Shown here: one piece after another, positions 56,501-60,654 of the stretch
Numbering within the stretch: position 1 is the first letter of the stretch
Layout: each line of letters begins with the position of its first letter
DNA from: Holothuria scabra
Taxonomy: Eukaryota; Echinodermata; Holothuroidea; Aspidochirotida; Holothuriidae
NCBI GenBank assembly: GCA_037179385.1
Contig: CM074185.1
Span: 12,718,866 to 12,782,865 of the forward strand
Direction: 5' to 3'
DNA: 64,000 nt
Notes under the pieces: model-generated
What the model saw: the letters and a program-made list of their open reading frames with translations, nothing else
Databases searched by the model: none
Told to the model about the DNA's origin: nothing
Translations under genes and position numbers: made by a program

Positions 56501-59500
56501 ATAAGTTAGTAGGGAAATCATTCACTTTATGTCAAGGTGTACCCAAAGAACAGTTACCGAGGAACTTACTTTAAAAGATTTCCGGCCGACGCATTAATCT
56601 TTTCTGCGTACTGGCCTGTGGCGAATCCAACCCGTGGCAAGGAATAACCCAAGATATGAAACTGTGGGTGACTAACATTAGGTTAGGCATAGGGCCTACC
56701 TATCTTACATATTAGTGCCCTGAAAACTTGGCGGTTTTGAAGCATCACCAAAAAAGGTACGTGACAATTTCCTTGCCACGGGCTAGGATTCGCCACAGAC
56801 CAGTGCGCAGAAAAGGTTTGTGCGTCGGCCGGAAATCTTCTAACGCCACGCGTTCAACATGGCGCACACACCCAGTTTTTTAATTGAGACGCACATGATG
56901 CGCATATCAGCGATCCGGGGCACACGTGAAGTTTGCCGTCGCGTCAAAATGGAGAATACGCTCATACAGCTAGTGCCTGAATAATAACAATTACGCACTT
57001 GTCTGAAGCGTCCACGAAAGCGTCTTAGGTTTTAAATCGTTGTTTCATATCCGTATCAGTTAAGTGTAACAGTCACGCTAGTTTTCTTTAGAGTGTTGCA
57101 AGGGGATACCAACATTTTAAAAATAAATTTGTTCCAAAATCTTAGATAAACCTACTGGATTAAAAGGGCAACCGTTGCAAAGATTGGGTAGCCCTTCTCC
57201 AGTTCTTTTATAATCCGGTGTCAGAATTTAAATATCCAAATGATGTTTTTTGTTTCTGAATAAGGGGTGCGCCTATAGTTCCAAGAACTTGATTGGTCTG
57301 TACCATATTTTTTCCCCTCGCTATCTTACGAAAAAAAACTTCCGTCCCTTGGAACGAAAAAAAAAAATCGATTCCCAAATGGACTTCAAATAGGAATTTC
57401 AAAGGATTGTGGCATGCAGCTTTACTATTGTAATTTTTCTCAATGAAATTCTACTGTAGCATAAAAACAGCACAGATAAAACTTCTAGCACATAAATAGT
57501 TCAAGTTCTGTAACCAACTTGCGCACATGTTAGCGATGAGATATGCAACTCCGTGGATTGCCCTCTTGTTTTCCTTTCACACATATATGTAGAGCACTGT
57601 GTTGAACATAAAATATTCAAGACTTGCATGGCTTTTAGCTCTACCTTGGTACCACAAGCAGCTAACTTGCAGTTTGTAGTCTTTAAAGTGCACTGCACAT
57701 ATACGTAGGCATGACCAACACTTCTGTAGCAATGCTTAAGTTGGAGTGAAATATATGATGTAATCCCAGTTTTTCTCTGTTTTTACTTAATTGTAGCAGA
57801 CAAGTGCGCTTTCTGCTTGCTTGTTGTGTTCTTTCAATAGCTACCAACATATAGCCGAGTGTATGCAATGTAAGCACTCCATAGGCACTTCATTCAATTG
57901 CACAGTGCATTCTGTATATTGCACTGTGCATTCTGTATACATTGCAGGGAGGGGATTTATTAATGCCAAACTCACAAGTTCAAATTGATGGCTCCTTTGG
58001 CCAAAGTTACAGATGGATCCATGGGGGGAAAAAAGCTTGTTTCAAACATAATATGCCACTGCCCCCTTTACTCTTTGAAATATTGTTTCTTTCTGCCTGA
58101 TTACCTCTTATTGCCTCAGGGATAAAATGAAGAACACTACGGACACACATGATCTAGTCAGATTTCAAATCTGATTAGTTGATTGACAACACAGAATTCC
58201 TATACATGGACAGAGGATACTGCACGGTAAATTGTCGCTACCGTGTCTGCTATGATTTGTGTGAAAGCTTGGACTTGCTCAAGTATACTCCCATATTTTA
58301 CAGGAAAGTTGAAATACTTTTGAAATATGGCAAGGTAAGGTCAAAATCACTTCACGCATTCAATGCAGGAATATTGTTTCCCATCCAAGTTTAACTTTTG
58401 CATAAAATATTACAGATTCGTCGTCAAATCAGATGATTTATAGCGTCACGGTGTCCATCTTAGTGTGCCTTTTTTGTCCCAGTCGGTGGCGACAATCTAC
58501 AGATAGGACGTATACGTTACATGCCGTGTCCATGTATATAAGTCTGTGACTGACAATTGCCAGATATGCCGTAAAAATAAACACAAAAAATATAATTATG
58601 TGACATATTTGGGGTAAGCTAACAGGCCAGTCAAGTATGTGTTAATTGCTTTTCACACATTGTGAACACAATGAAAGCATAGATTGCATGAGGACACAGA
58701 TCATGTAACAAACTCAAATATCACTTACACCCCATACCACCTTTGATCTGTTGGGGCATCTATGTTGCATAAAAAGGCATGAATTAAGCCCCTATTAAGT
58801 GCAATCTAAAGGGTTTTTTAAAAGGCTTTTCATTGAAACAATGCTGCATTTTCATCCTCTTCTTATATGAGAAACCATCATACTGACATTTTTTTTTAAT
58901 TTTTATAGAAATGAAAAGGGTTGATTGACCCTCTCTTCTGGAAGTGGCAATGATTAATTTTCCTTTTACCTCCACTCTGCACACAGTATACTTCGTGTCC
59001 TATGCACGTTTCTTCCTGCAGTACAAGTATCAGTAGGGTGAATTTATTAGGTTTAGAGTGCAATAATACACACTTGGGTGCATCACTTCCTGAAGTCTCT
59101 GTTTTATACTCAAGTTTTCACCAGGAAAATATTTTGCAAAAATTTAATGAAATGATAAGCCCCTTTCCTATGTCTAATTCATATTTACATGCAACAAATT
59201 CTCCTGATTTTGTCAGGGTTGCATGAACTGGTAGACTACCAAATTTTGGGGAATTTGTCATTCTCTTGCCCCCTCCCAGGAAAACATCCTAGGTATGCCA
59301 CTGCACATATGTATTAAAGTGTTAGGAAAAATACCATCCAGAATAAAACAGGTAAATCATTAAAGGTGAAATTCATACCATGTTTGATATTGATGGTGAA
59401 TCATCTGGCTTTAACATCATACCCTCTGTAGTGATATGGCCCTCTAAGGCTTCCTTAAGATTTTCACCAGTACAATTGATATTGCTATCCTTTTTTTCGT

Positions 59501-59570
59501 ACCAGTTGTCAGGATACCAGCCAATCAGAAACCAAACTCGATTCGGGCCATAGAAACCTTTGTTGTAAAC
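14273..59570 (-). CDS. GABBR1: GABA-B receptor subunit 1-like gene, 3' part (13 exons)
   Basis: Spliced gene read on the minus strand from 59570 to 14273; the individual exons are listed separately. The joined exons give 625 residues and a TGA stop. Order: second half of the Venus-flytrap GABA-binding domain (residues about 1-200), seven membrane helices (about 215-486), coiled-coil tail (about 507-550), proline-containing C-terminus. The product is a class C G-protein-coupled receptor. In known animals subunit 1 binds GABA and pairs with subunit 2, which couples to Gi/o at the neuronal plasma membrane. Subunit 1 rather than 2 is supported by the GABA-contact positions Tyr and Glu/Asp (GWYPDNW, ESPLAYD), by [14 protein letters not shown] and [16 protein letters not shown] in TM5-TM6, and by the tail FVPKVLEI. 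The 5' exons (signal peptide, lobe 1) are outside the window, so the gene is partial only because of the window edge. I saw no frameshift or internal stop. Confidence 0.95.
14555..14999 (-). other. GABBR1 intron, 445 bp
   Basis: The last intron, holding a truncated minus-strand SINE (about 14739-14835). Splice sites gtttgt and ccatag are inferred from frame and coiled-coil continuity. Confidence 0.7.
14739..14835 (-). mobile_element. SINE fragment, copy 4
   Basis: Partial body only (TCCAGTTTTGGGACACTAGG; CACAACGGCAGTAGGTACCA), lacking the tRNA-like head. It lies in the last GABBR1 intron. Confidence 0.65.
15000..15137 (-). CDS. GABBR1: GABBR1-like exon 12 of window: proximal tail and start of coiled coil
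   Basis: Encodes 46 residues (487-532), phase 0. The acceptor cag precedes GTG TTA GAA and the donor is gtttgt (weak but GT). [10 protein letters not shown] directly follows FVPK, as VIEIxxxPR follows FVPK in arthropod GABA-B-R1. Then comes [23 protein letters not shown], a heptad-like stretch that starts the coiled coil used in subunit 1/subunit 2 pairing. The alignment with the next exon (REERIRTL against KEERVSEL) has no gap, so no exon seems to be missing. Confidence 0.9.
15138..16287 (-). other. GABBR1 intron, 1.15 kb
   Basis: Contains a T-rich run and a C-run/A-run junction (15799-15822). No exon is needed here, because TM7 and the coiled-coil exon join in frame with family-typical sequence. 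Confidence 0.7.
16288..16416 (-). CDS. GABBR1: GABBR1-like exon 11 of window: TM6 end and TM7
   Basis: Encodes 43 residues (444-486), phase 0 at both ends. The acceptor is ctccacag and the donor is gtgagt. [20 protein letters not shown] completes TM6 and ECL3; [20 protein letters not shown] with VPK is TM7 with the FVPK motif that ends class C membrane domains. Sequence around TAPVT and AFAFAS-like FGFAS is closer to GABBR1 than to GABBR2. Confidence 0.96.
16417..17577 (-). other. GABBR1 intron, 1.2 kb
   Basis: GT...AG intron with one partial plus-strand SINE (17160-17285). Nothing else is recognised. Confidence 0.75.
17160..17285 (+). mobile_element. SINE fragment, copy 5
   Basis: Plus-strand body and tail (CAAGCCAGTGAGCCACAACT, GGCAGTGGCTGGCTCTACTT), without the tRNA-like head. 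Confidence 0.75.
17578..17705 (-). CDS. GABBR1: GABBR1-like exon 10 of window: TM5, intracellular loop 3, start of TM6
   Basis: Completes Gly401 and encodes residues 402-443. The acceptor is ttgctgaag and the donor is gtgagt. [20 protein letters not shown] is TM5; [10 protein letters not shown] is loop 3; [12 protein letters not shown] starts TM6. AYET and GMAIYNVA are identical to GABBR1 at nearly every position. The Asn-Asp pair of loop 3 is the conserved TM6-base acidic site of GABA-B receptors. Confidence 0.95.
17854..18121 (+). mobile_element. TTAA-flanked MITE family 2 copy
   Basis: TTAA at 17854-17857 and at 18118-18121. Family core: TTATTTCTCTTCAAAGAACC, GACTTCAATATTGCGTAT, CAGCCAATCATGAAAAGGAC and end GTTGTGGTGACTGC. 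Confidence 0.75.
18155..18689. mobile_element. CpG-richer TIR element
   Basis: ATAGCGTGTTCGATT at 18155-18169 is repeated inverted as AATCGAACACGCTAT at 18675-18689. The interior is richer in CpG than the surrounding intron (for example ACTCGCGCCAGGCCCGAGTG). It is a non-autonomous DNA element of 535 bp; the family is not recognised. Confidence 0.75.
19257..19452 (-). CDS. GABBR1: GABBR1-like exon 9 of window: TM4 and ECL2
   Basis: Encodes residues 336-400 plus one base of Gly401. The acceptor is tttatgtag and the donor is gtgagt. [20 protein letters not shown] is followed by [18 protein letters not shown] and [15 protein letters not shown]. WQxIDP and PQLEHC are hallmark GABA-B residues: TM4 end, extracellular loop 2 and its conserved cysteine. 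A continuous open frame runs past the donor, but the GT site and the next exon's TM5 sequence fix the boundary. Confidence 0.95.
19749..19889 (-). CDS. GABBR1: GABBR1-like exon 8 of window: TM3 and intracellular loop 2
   Basis: Encodes 47 residues (289-335), phase 0 at both ends. The acceptor is catacag and the donor is gtaagc. [20 protein letters not shown] is the TM3 signature ([17 protein letters not shown] in vertebrate GABBR1). The Lys of FSK corresponds to the class C TM3 lysine that takes part in the ionic lock. Intracellular loop 2 is longer and more basic than in vertebrates: [20 protein letters not shown] against a shorter TKKEEKKEWRKTLE. This exon and the next are only 296 bp apart. 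Confidence 0.95.
20746..21112 (+). mobile_element. MITE family 3 copy
   Basis: Starts CATGCTGCAAGGTTTCTTCT and ends TAAGCTGGAACATTTCATCA. Core: AGACACCCCATAAGATCAAA, GTGTGGGGTGTAACTGATAT, TCATTTCCTCCCTGAGGTGA. The ends are imperfect inverted repeats. Confidence 0.75.
21243..21501. mobile_element. piggyBac-like MITE, TTAA-flanked
   Basis: TTAACCCTTTACCGTTG (21243-21259) and its inverted partner CAATGGTAAAGGGTTAA (21485-21501) differ at one base. Terminal TTAA with CCC-starting TIRs fits the piggyBac superfamily. 259 bp, no transposase. Confidence 0.8.
21554..21686 (-). CDS. GABBR1: GABBR1-like exon 7 of window: intracellular loop 1, TM2, ECL1
   Basis: Completes Ser244 and encodes residues 245-288, ending in phase 0. 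The acceptor is ctgttccag and the donor is gtaagt after [29 protein letters not shown] is followed by [18 protein letters not shown] and FPKICH. It matches GABBR1 NLTAVGC...FPLGLDG and FPFVCQ. The Cys of KICH is the extracellular-loop-1 cysteine expected to pair with the Cys of EHCE in loop 2. A TTAA-flanked MITE (21243-21501) lies only about 50 bp downstream of the donor. Confidence 0.94.
21735..21926 (+). mobile_element. MITE family 1, truncated copy
   Basis: Right-hand half only: AATCAAAACACTCTCAGTAC, TTAGCTGTCAATCAAAGAGC, and the end TTTGGGGTGAGAGGATTGGC. Confidence 0.75.
22551..22836 (+). mobile_element. MITE family 1 copy
   Basis: Begins AAAGGCCTCTCACCTCAAAC and ends TTTGGGGTGAGAGGATTAGT, with the core CACTCTCAGTACAGTACATG. 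Confidence 0.75.
22930..23225 (-). mobile_element. MITE family 1 copy, inverted
   Basis: Minus-strand copy: TGTACTGAGAGTGTTCTGAT and GGATGAGGATAAGTTATATA with GTGTGGGAGGAGCT. It faces the neighbouring copy at 22551-22836, and an A-rich run is inserted near 23000. Confidence 0.65.
23318..23465 (-). CDS. GABBR1: GABBR1-like exon 6 of window: linker and TM1
   Basis: Encodes Asn195 (split codon), residues 196-243, and two bases of a Ser codon. The acceptor is ctttttcag and the donor is gtattt. The linker [20 protein letters not shown] is followed by a hydrophobic helix beginning [20 protein letters not shown] and ending FNFLFQHT. This is TM1 of a class C receptor, aligning with GABBR1 and GABBR2 TM1, which ends in FNI. 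Entry phase 1 and exit phase 2 match the neighbouring exons. Confidence 0.93.
24000..24190 (-). mobile_element. SINE fragment, copy 6
   Basis: Minus-strand body (AGCCACAGCCTTTTTCCCAG; TTGTGGCTCATTGGCTT) with a diverged head end near 24190. Confidence 0.75.
26363..26693 (+). mobile_element. MITE family 3 copy
   Basis: Core ACACCCCAGTAGATCAAAGG, GTGGGGTGTAACTGATATCT and CATTTCCTCCCTGAGGGGAT. It ends CGTTTCATCATG. Confidence 0.75.
27867..27950 (-). CDS. GABBR1: GABBR1-like exon 5 of window: end of ligand domain
   Basis: An 84-nt exon, entered in phase 1 and left in phase 1. The acceptor is ccttctacag and the donor is gtaagt. It encodes [16 protein letters not shown] and then [16 protein letters not shown] matches the KKIGYYD element near the end of the GABBR1 flytrap domain, and the Trp-Pro end corresponds to the linker into the first membrane helix. 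Two sequons are visible (NLT and NTT). Confidence 0.93.
28541..28855 (+). mobile_element. MITE family 1, full copy
   Basis: Starts TTAAAGGACCAGTTCTCTCA and ends GTGGTGAGAGGTTTGGCCCT with TTAA. Internal GTACCCCCGTACC differs from the other copies. Confidence 0.8.
29972..29998. repeat. Perfect 12-bp hairpin
   Basis: CTTGAGGTAACA (29972-29983), loop TGG, TGTTACCTCAAG (29987-29998). It lies in a stretch (about 29660-30050) with other GTGTTACC/GGTAACA-type motifs. Confidence 0.85.
30884..31140 (+). mobile_element. MITE-like family 4 copy
   Basis: GATGAATCCGATTAGCGCCA at the left end, then CCGCTTTTAGTGGGGTCCAT and ACAACCATCCATGATAGAGG. Confidence 0.7.
31522..31793 (-). mobile_element. MITE-like family 4 copy, inverted
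   Basis: Minus-strand copy: AGCCAGTGATGGTCTGTTTT at one end, ACAAGCACTAATCGGATTTG with TCTATACG at the other. Only about 380 bp from the opposite-strand copy at 30884-31140. Confidence 0.7.
32595..32908 (+). mobile_element. MITE family 1 copy
   Basis: Left end CTAATCTTCTCACACCAAAC (degraded) and right end TTTGGGGTAAGAGGATTAGT followed by CCTTTAA. The core AGCTGTCAATCAAAGAGCTG is intact. Confidence 0.75.
32981..33246 (+). mobile_element. MITE family 2 copy
   Basis: Core TTATTTCTCTTCAAAGTATC, CACATGACTCTCAACAGCCA, ATCATGAAACAGGACAGTCT and end GTTGGGGTGACTGTTCTTGC. A diverged, weaker copy lies just before at about 32240-32490. Confidence 0.75.
33982..34345 (-). mobile_element. MITE family 3 copy, inverted
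   Basis: Minus-strand copy from ACATGTTCCTTCTTACTTTT to the CAAGAACAGACGCCACGGCT end. It includes CTCAGGGAGGAAATGAAGCG and ATATCAGTTACACCCCACAC. Confidence 0.75.
34541..34711 (+). repeat. Tandem repeat, three units of 57-60 bp
   Basis: Three units each with TTAATTGGTTATCCAG-like starts, CCCTGT...CAGTCACAAAA and CCAGTTTAC. Units start near 34541, 34598 and 34658. Confidence 0.8.
34800..35082. repeat. Fold-back inverted repeat, arms about 115 bp
   Basis: Left arm 34804-34916 and right arm about 34960-35080 pair along most of their length: AAAATAGCCCTTACTACAAC with AAAACTGCC, CAGTCTAAAACC, AAGTCAGGTTTT and CAGTTTATAGCCACTCCAA have inverted partners. The spacer is about 45 bp and T-rich. Confidence 0.8.
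36575..36776. repeat. Perfect 26-bp direct repeat, 176 bp apart
   Basis: TTTATCGCTCACATCTGACT with CACTAT occurs at 36575-36600 and again, identical, at 36751-36776. The 150 bp between is C-rich then AT-rich. Confidence 0.85.
37780..37975 (-). mobile_element. SINE, copy 7
   Basis: Minus-strand copy: body GTTCAAGTCGAGCCAGCCAC and head remnant with TATGGTATGACCTAGCCAGG and ACTCAAACTGTGGACC (degraded B box). Confidence 0.75.
38526..38589 (-). CDS. GABBR1: GABBR1-like exon 4 of window: small ligand-domain exon
   Basis: A 64-nt exon giving [20 protein letters not shown] plus Arg, and one base of the next codon (Asp, G|AT). The acceptor is tatttag and the donor is gtaatt. It corresponds to [20 protein letters not shown] of GABBR1. 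It is easy to miss because it is short and flanked by introns of 1.4 and 10.6 kb, but phase and family alignment both require it. Confidence 0.93.
38590..40015 (-). other. GABBR1 intron, 1.4 kb
   Basis: Contains one full TTAA-type MITE copy (39180-39475), preceded by a fragment of a second MITE family (about 39120-39180). A C-rich run lies at 38860-38868. No gene is seen. Confidence 0.75.
39180..39475 (+). mobile_element. MITE family 1, full copy
   Basis: Starts TTAAAGGTACAACTCTCTCA and ends GGGAGAGAGGATTGGTCCTT with TTAA. Core AGCTGTCAATCAAAGAGCTG. Confidence 0.8.
40016..40133 (-). CDS. GABBR1: GABBR1-like exon 3 of window: ligand domain
   Basis: One base completing codon 106, then 39 residues (107-145), ending in phase 0. 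The acceptor is ttaattgtag and the donor is gtgagt after GGT CTC TCT. It encodes [20 protein letters not shown] followed by NSSNFEGLS. This matches the GABBR1 stretch with RLEDFNYNN and MNSSSFEGVSG. Two N-glycosylation sequons are visible: NNT across the junction with the previous exon, and NSS. Confidence 0.93.
41325..41450 (-). mobile_element. SINE fragment, copy 8
   Basis: Minus-strand partial copy (CTTGGCTCACTGGCTTGTTT; CACAATGGCAG). It is near an opposite-strand copy at 41575. Confidence 0.65.
41575..41795 (+). mobile_element. SINE, copy 9, with internal 17-bp duplication
   Basis: Plus-strand copy: AATGGAACCTACTGCCATTG, then a tandem duplication of CAGTCAACCACACCTG within the body and GGCAGTGGGCCCTAG near the end. 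The head is strongly diverged. Confidence 0.7.
42521..42645 (-). CDS. GABBR1: GABBR1-like exon 2 of window: ligand domain, GABA-contact Glu/Asp
   Basis: Encodes residues 65-105 and two bases of codon 106 (Asn, split AA|C). The acceptor is ttcacag before ACT TCA GAA and the donor is gtaaga after CTC AAT AA. The sequence begins TSERFKERM and contains [19 protein letters not shown], matching EAPLAYDAIWALALALN of vertebrate GABBR1. The Glu and Asp of ESPLAYD correspond to Glu465 and Asp471 of rat GABAB1a, known to matter for GABA binding. This retention is a main reason to call subunit 1 rather than subunit 2. It is separated from the upstream exon by the largest intron in the window (16.7 kb). 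Confidence 0.95.
42706..43077 (+). mobile_element. MITE family 3, full copy
   Basis: Starts CATGCCGTAACATTTCTTCT and ends GGAACGTTTCATCATG. It lies about 60 bp from the acceptor of exon 2 of the window. Confidence 0.75.
45792..45812. repeat. Perfect 9-bp hairpin
   Basis: GTACTGTAC, loop ATT, GTACAGTAC, followed by a further TGTAC. Confidence 0.8.
46498..46522. repeat. (TTACA)n short tandem repeat
   Basis: Four to five TTACA units. Confidence 0.85.
47962..48207 (+). mobile_element. MITE family 2 copy
   Basis: Starts TTAAAGGACAAAAGAAGTCA and ends GGGAGGGCCCTTGCCCTTTA. Core ATCACGAAACAGGATGGTGT. Confidence 0.7.
48430..48730 (-). mobile_element. MITE family 1, full copy, inverted
   Basis: Minus-strand copy: starts GGGCCAATTCCCTCATCCCA and ends GTTTGGGGTAAGAAAACTGG with GCCTTTAA. 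Core GTTTGATTGACAGC. Confidence 0.8.
49834..50093 (-). mobile_element. MITE-like family 4 copy, inverted
   Basis: Minus-strand copy with ends GAATCTGGACACCAAGTGAT and GCATTCGTCTATACG. Core AATTTCACTGAATATGAGGG. Confidence 0.7.
52500..54003. repeat. Tandem array with alternating 144/156-bp units
   Basis: About nine units, each with TGACCCCAAATGACCTTTGA then CCTCCA, an ATCATCTACTCAATATGGCC segment and TTGAGATACCGTGTTTACAA. Successive TGACCTTTGACC positions (52826, 52971, 53127, 53271, 53428, 53584, 53728, 53884) are 145, 156, 144, 157, 156, 144 and 156 apart. Short and long units differ by the linker (AAGTTTTGACCTTTTTACCT against AAGCAATTTCTAAGGAATTC). The first two units (52500-52800) are diverged. 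Confidence 0.9.
54011..54035. repeat. (AC)n microsatellite
   Basis: About 12 AC units directly at the end of the 144/156-bp array. A shorter ACACACAC run lies near 54221. Confidence 0.95.
54672..55690. repeat. Repeat block with about 325-bp units
   Basis: Diverged units repeat the order: GGGCYGGxCCxATTTT, GGTAGGxxGGTACC, GGTCAAAGGTCA, ACCAAAATAxGT and a TTGCCATGGCAAC-type palindrome. Matching points are 54948/55272 and 55166/55500, about 324-334 bp apart. A GT microsatellite (54873-54922) lies in the first part. Confidence 0.75.
54873..54922. repeat. (GT)n microsatellite, interrupted
   Basis: Two GT runs split by TTGGTGGGTGA. Confidence 0.95.
55700..57010. other. CpG-rich accessory stretch, unclassified
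   Basis: Sequence is clearly richer in CpG than the rest of the intron (for example CCCTACGGCGCGCATC). Open frames on both strands at 55977-56360 show no family I recognise. It may be an old DNA element; its borders are unclear. I do not call a gene. Confidence 0.4.
56571..56843. repeat. Inverted repeat, 74-bp arms
   Basis: Left arm 56571-56644 (AAGATTTCCGGCCGACGCAT, CTGTGGCGAATCC, CCCGTGGCAAGGAA) pairs with right arm 56769-56843 (TTCCTTGCCACGGGCTAGGA, GCGTCGGCCGGAAATCTT), with only a few mismatches. Spacer 124 bp. It is probably a small MITE or the ends of a deleted element. Confidence 0.85.
57900..57945. repeat. 21-bp tandem duplication
   Basis: GCACAGTGCATTCTGTATAT is followed at once by GCACTGTGCATTCTGTATAC; one unit differs at two positions. 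Confidence 0.8.
58080..58781 (-). mobile_element. MITE family 3 copy split by hAT-like MITE
   Basis: Left part 58080-58189 (TGCCTGATTACCTCTTATTG, ATTAGTTGATTGACAA) and right part 58549-58781 (GTTAATTGCTTTTCACACAT; CACTTACACCCCATACCACC) are contiguous in the family. They are separated here by the element at 58190-58548. Confidence 0.75.
58190..58548. mobile_element. hAT-like MITE, second copy, nested
   Basis: Same family as 975-1362: the ends are CACAGAATTCCTATACATGG and CCATGTATATAAGTCTGTG. Flanks ATTGACAA (58182-58189) and ACTGACAA (58549-58556) match at 7 of 8 positions. The flanking DNA on both sides belongs to another MITE (58080-58781), so this copy inserted into it. Confidence 0.8.
59379..59570 (-). 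CDS. GABBR1: GABBR1-like exon 1 of window: ligand domain, GABA-contact Tyr
   Basis: Encodes 64 residues (1-64 of the visible protein), phase 0 at both ends. The acceptor is ...ttttgtag before GTT TAC AAC and the donor is ATG|gtatga. It contains [14 protein letters not shown], matching [13 protein letters not shown] of vertebrate GABBR1; the Tyr of GWY corresponds to Tyr366 of rat GABAB1a, a GABA-binding residue. SNINCTGE carries an N-glycosylation sequon (NCT). [11 protein letters not shown] and SPSISNM are also family-typical. Length and boundaries agree with GABBR1 sequences I know. The preceding coding exon was not found between 59571 and 64000. Confidence 0.95.
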
Positions 59571-59619
59571 CTACAAAAGTAAAAGTAAGAAAACACTTTG
59601 GTTGGTATGTTTGTTACTT

Positions 59620-59785
59620 CAGTACTGAGTTTTACAGCCCAGTTTCCAACCTATTGGCTCAAGTCGAGCCAGCCACTGCCTTTTTTCCAGTTGTGGCTCA
59701 CTGGCTTGTTTTCCCTTCTCCATTGCTTATGCAGGGAATCACGCATAACAGCAGTAGGTTTCAATTTTAAAGTCCTTGGTAAAAC
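59620..59785 (-). mobile_element. SINE fragment, copy 10
   Basis: Minus-strand body (CTCAAGTCGAGCCAGCCACT; GTTGTGGCTCACTGGCTTG; CAGCAGTAGGTTTCA). The tRNA-like head is lost. It lies just upstream of the first GABBR1 exon in the window. Confidence 0.8.
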
Positions 59786-60654
59786 ACTGTAGAACATTAA
59801 TAAAGCTTGGGAAAATGTACGTCACTCAAATTTGGAGTTTGTGTAGTAGACTCATGAATGGTTCTTGAGGAATTGTGAGACAATATTTCCCATTCTCAAT
59901 TATGAAAACTACTGACTGCAGGGATCATCTTGAATATACAATATTTTAACTAGTTCTGACATCACTTTTAAACAGGTTCTTAGGAAATAAAAATATTTGT
60001 AACATATGATATACATGCATAGCCTAATAAGCGACTTATTGGTTAAAAGGGGAGCTAGGGCACAAGATTCCTGGCCCAAACTAACAATATAGATGTCTTT
60101 ATCTGAAAAGTTTCATGAAATTTTCTGAACAAATTTTTAAGTTGTCAATATACCTGGAAATATGCCATGCAAGAATCACTGGCATTGCAATGTTTCTATG
60201 AATTCTAGCAGTCTTTGAGAAGGACATTAAAATACCAATAATTTACTGGTGTTTCAAATCATAGTCTTTTCATAAAGATAAACATCTTAATTAATGAAAG
60301 AAAATATTCCTTTGGTCTGTTTTGATTAAGCTACCATCACAACGTTCATGTTTGCAAAATGTCATGCATGCAGTTATTTAAAAAGAGTTTTATAGACGTG
60401 TGTAAAGGATGTGAGAGTATCAAGTTTCTGTCACTCCAGGCAAGCATGCCTTCAACAATCCTGAGTTGAACCACACTTCTAGCAGGCTCTCAATAGCCCC
60501 TGGATTCCCATTCCTACAAAAGATGTGGCCATGGTAAGGTTGCTACTGGCGTAATTTTTCATTTTCTCCTACGCAATTGACATGACAAAATAGTAAACCC
60601 TGACAAGATGTACACAAGAGAGATAAGATAATTCATCTTCATACTTTTGTTCAG

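Larger units (their letters stand above)
42646..59378 (-). other. GABBR1 intron, 16.7 kb
   Basis: This is the largest intron. It holds MITEs (42706-43077, 47962-48207, 48430-48730, 49834-50093, and the nested pair 58080-58781), a 145/156-bp tandem array (52500-54000), CA/GT microsatellites, a 325-bp repeat block (54672-55690), a CpG-rich stretch (55700-57010) and a 73-bp-arm inverted repeat (56571-56843). In 43080-47960 and 50100-52490 I see AT-rich intron with no recognisable gene. Confidence 0.75.

Noticed and set aside
14273..59570. Assignment to GABBR2 or another class C receptor
   Set aside because: WQxIDP and LEHC are shared by both GABA-B subunits, but the retained GABA-contact residues, the TM6 sequence [14 protein letters not shown] and the tail point to subunit 1. 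Glutamate receptors lack these motifs and have a cysteine-rich domain not seen here.
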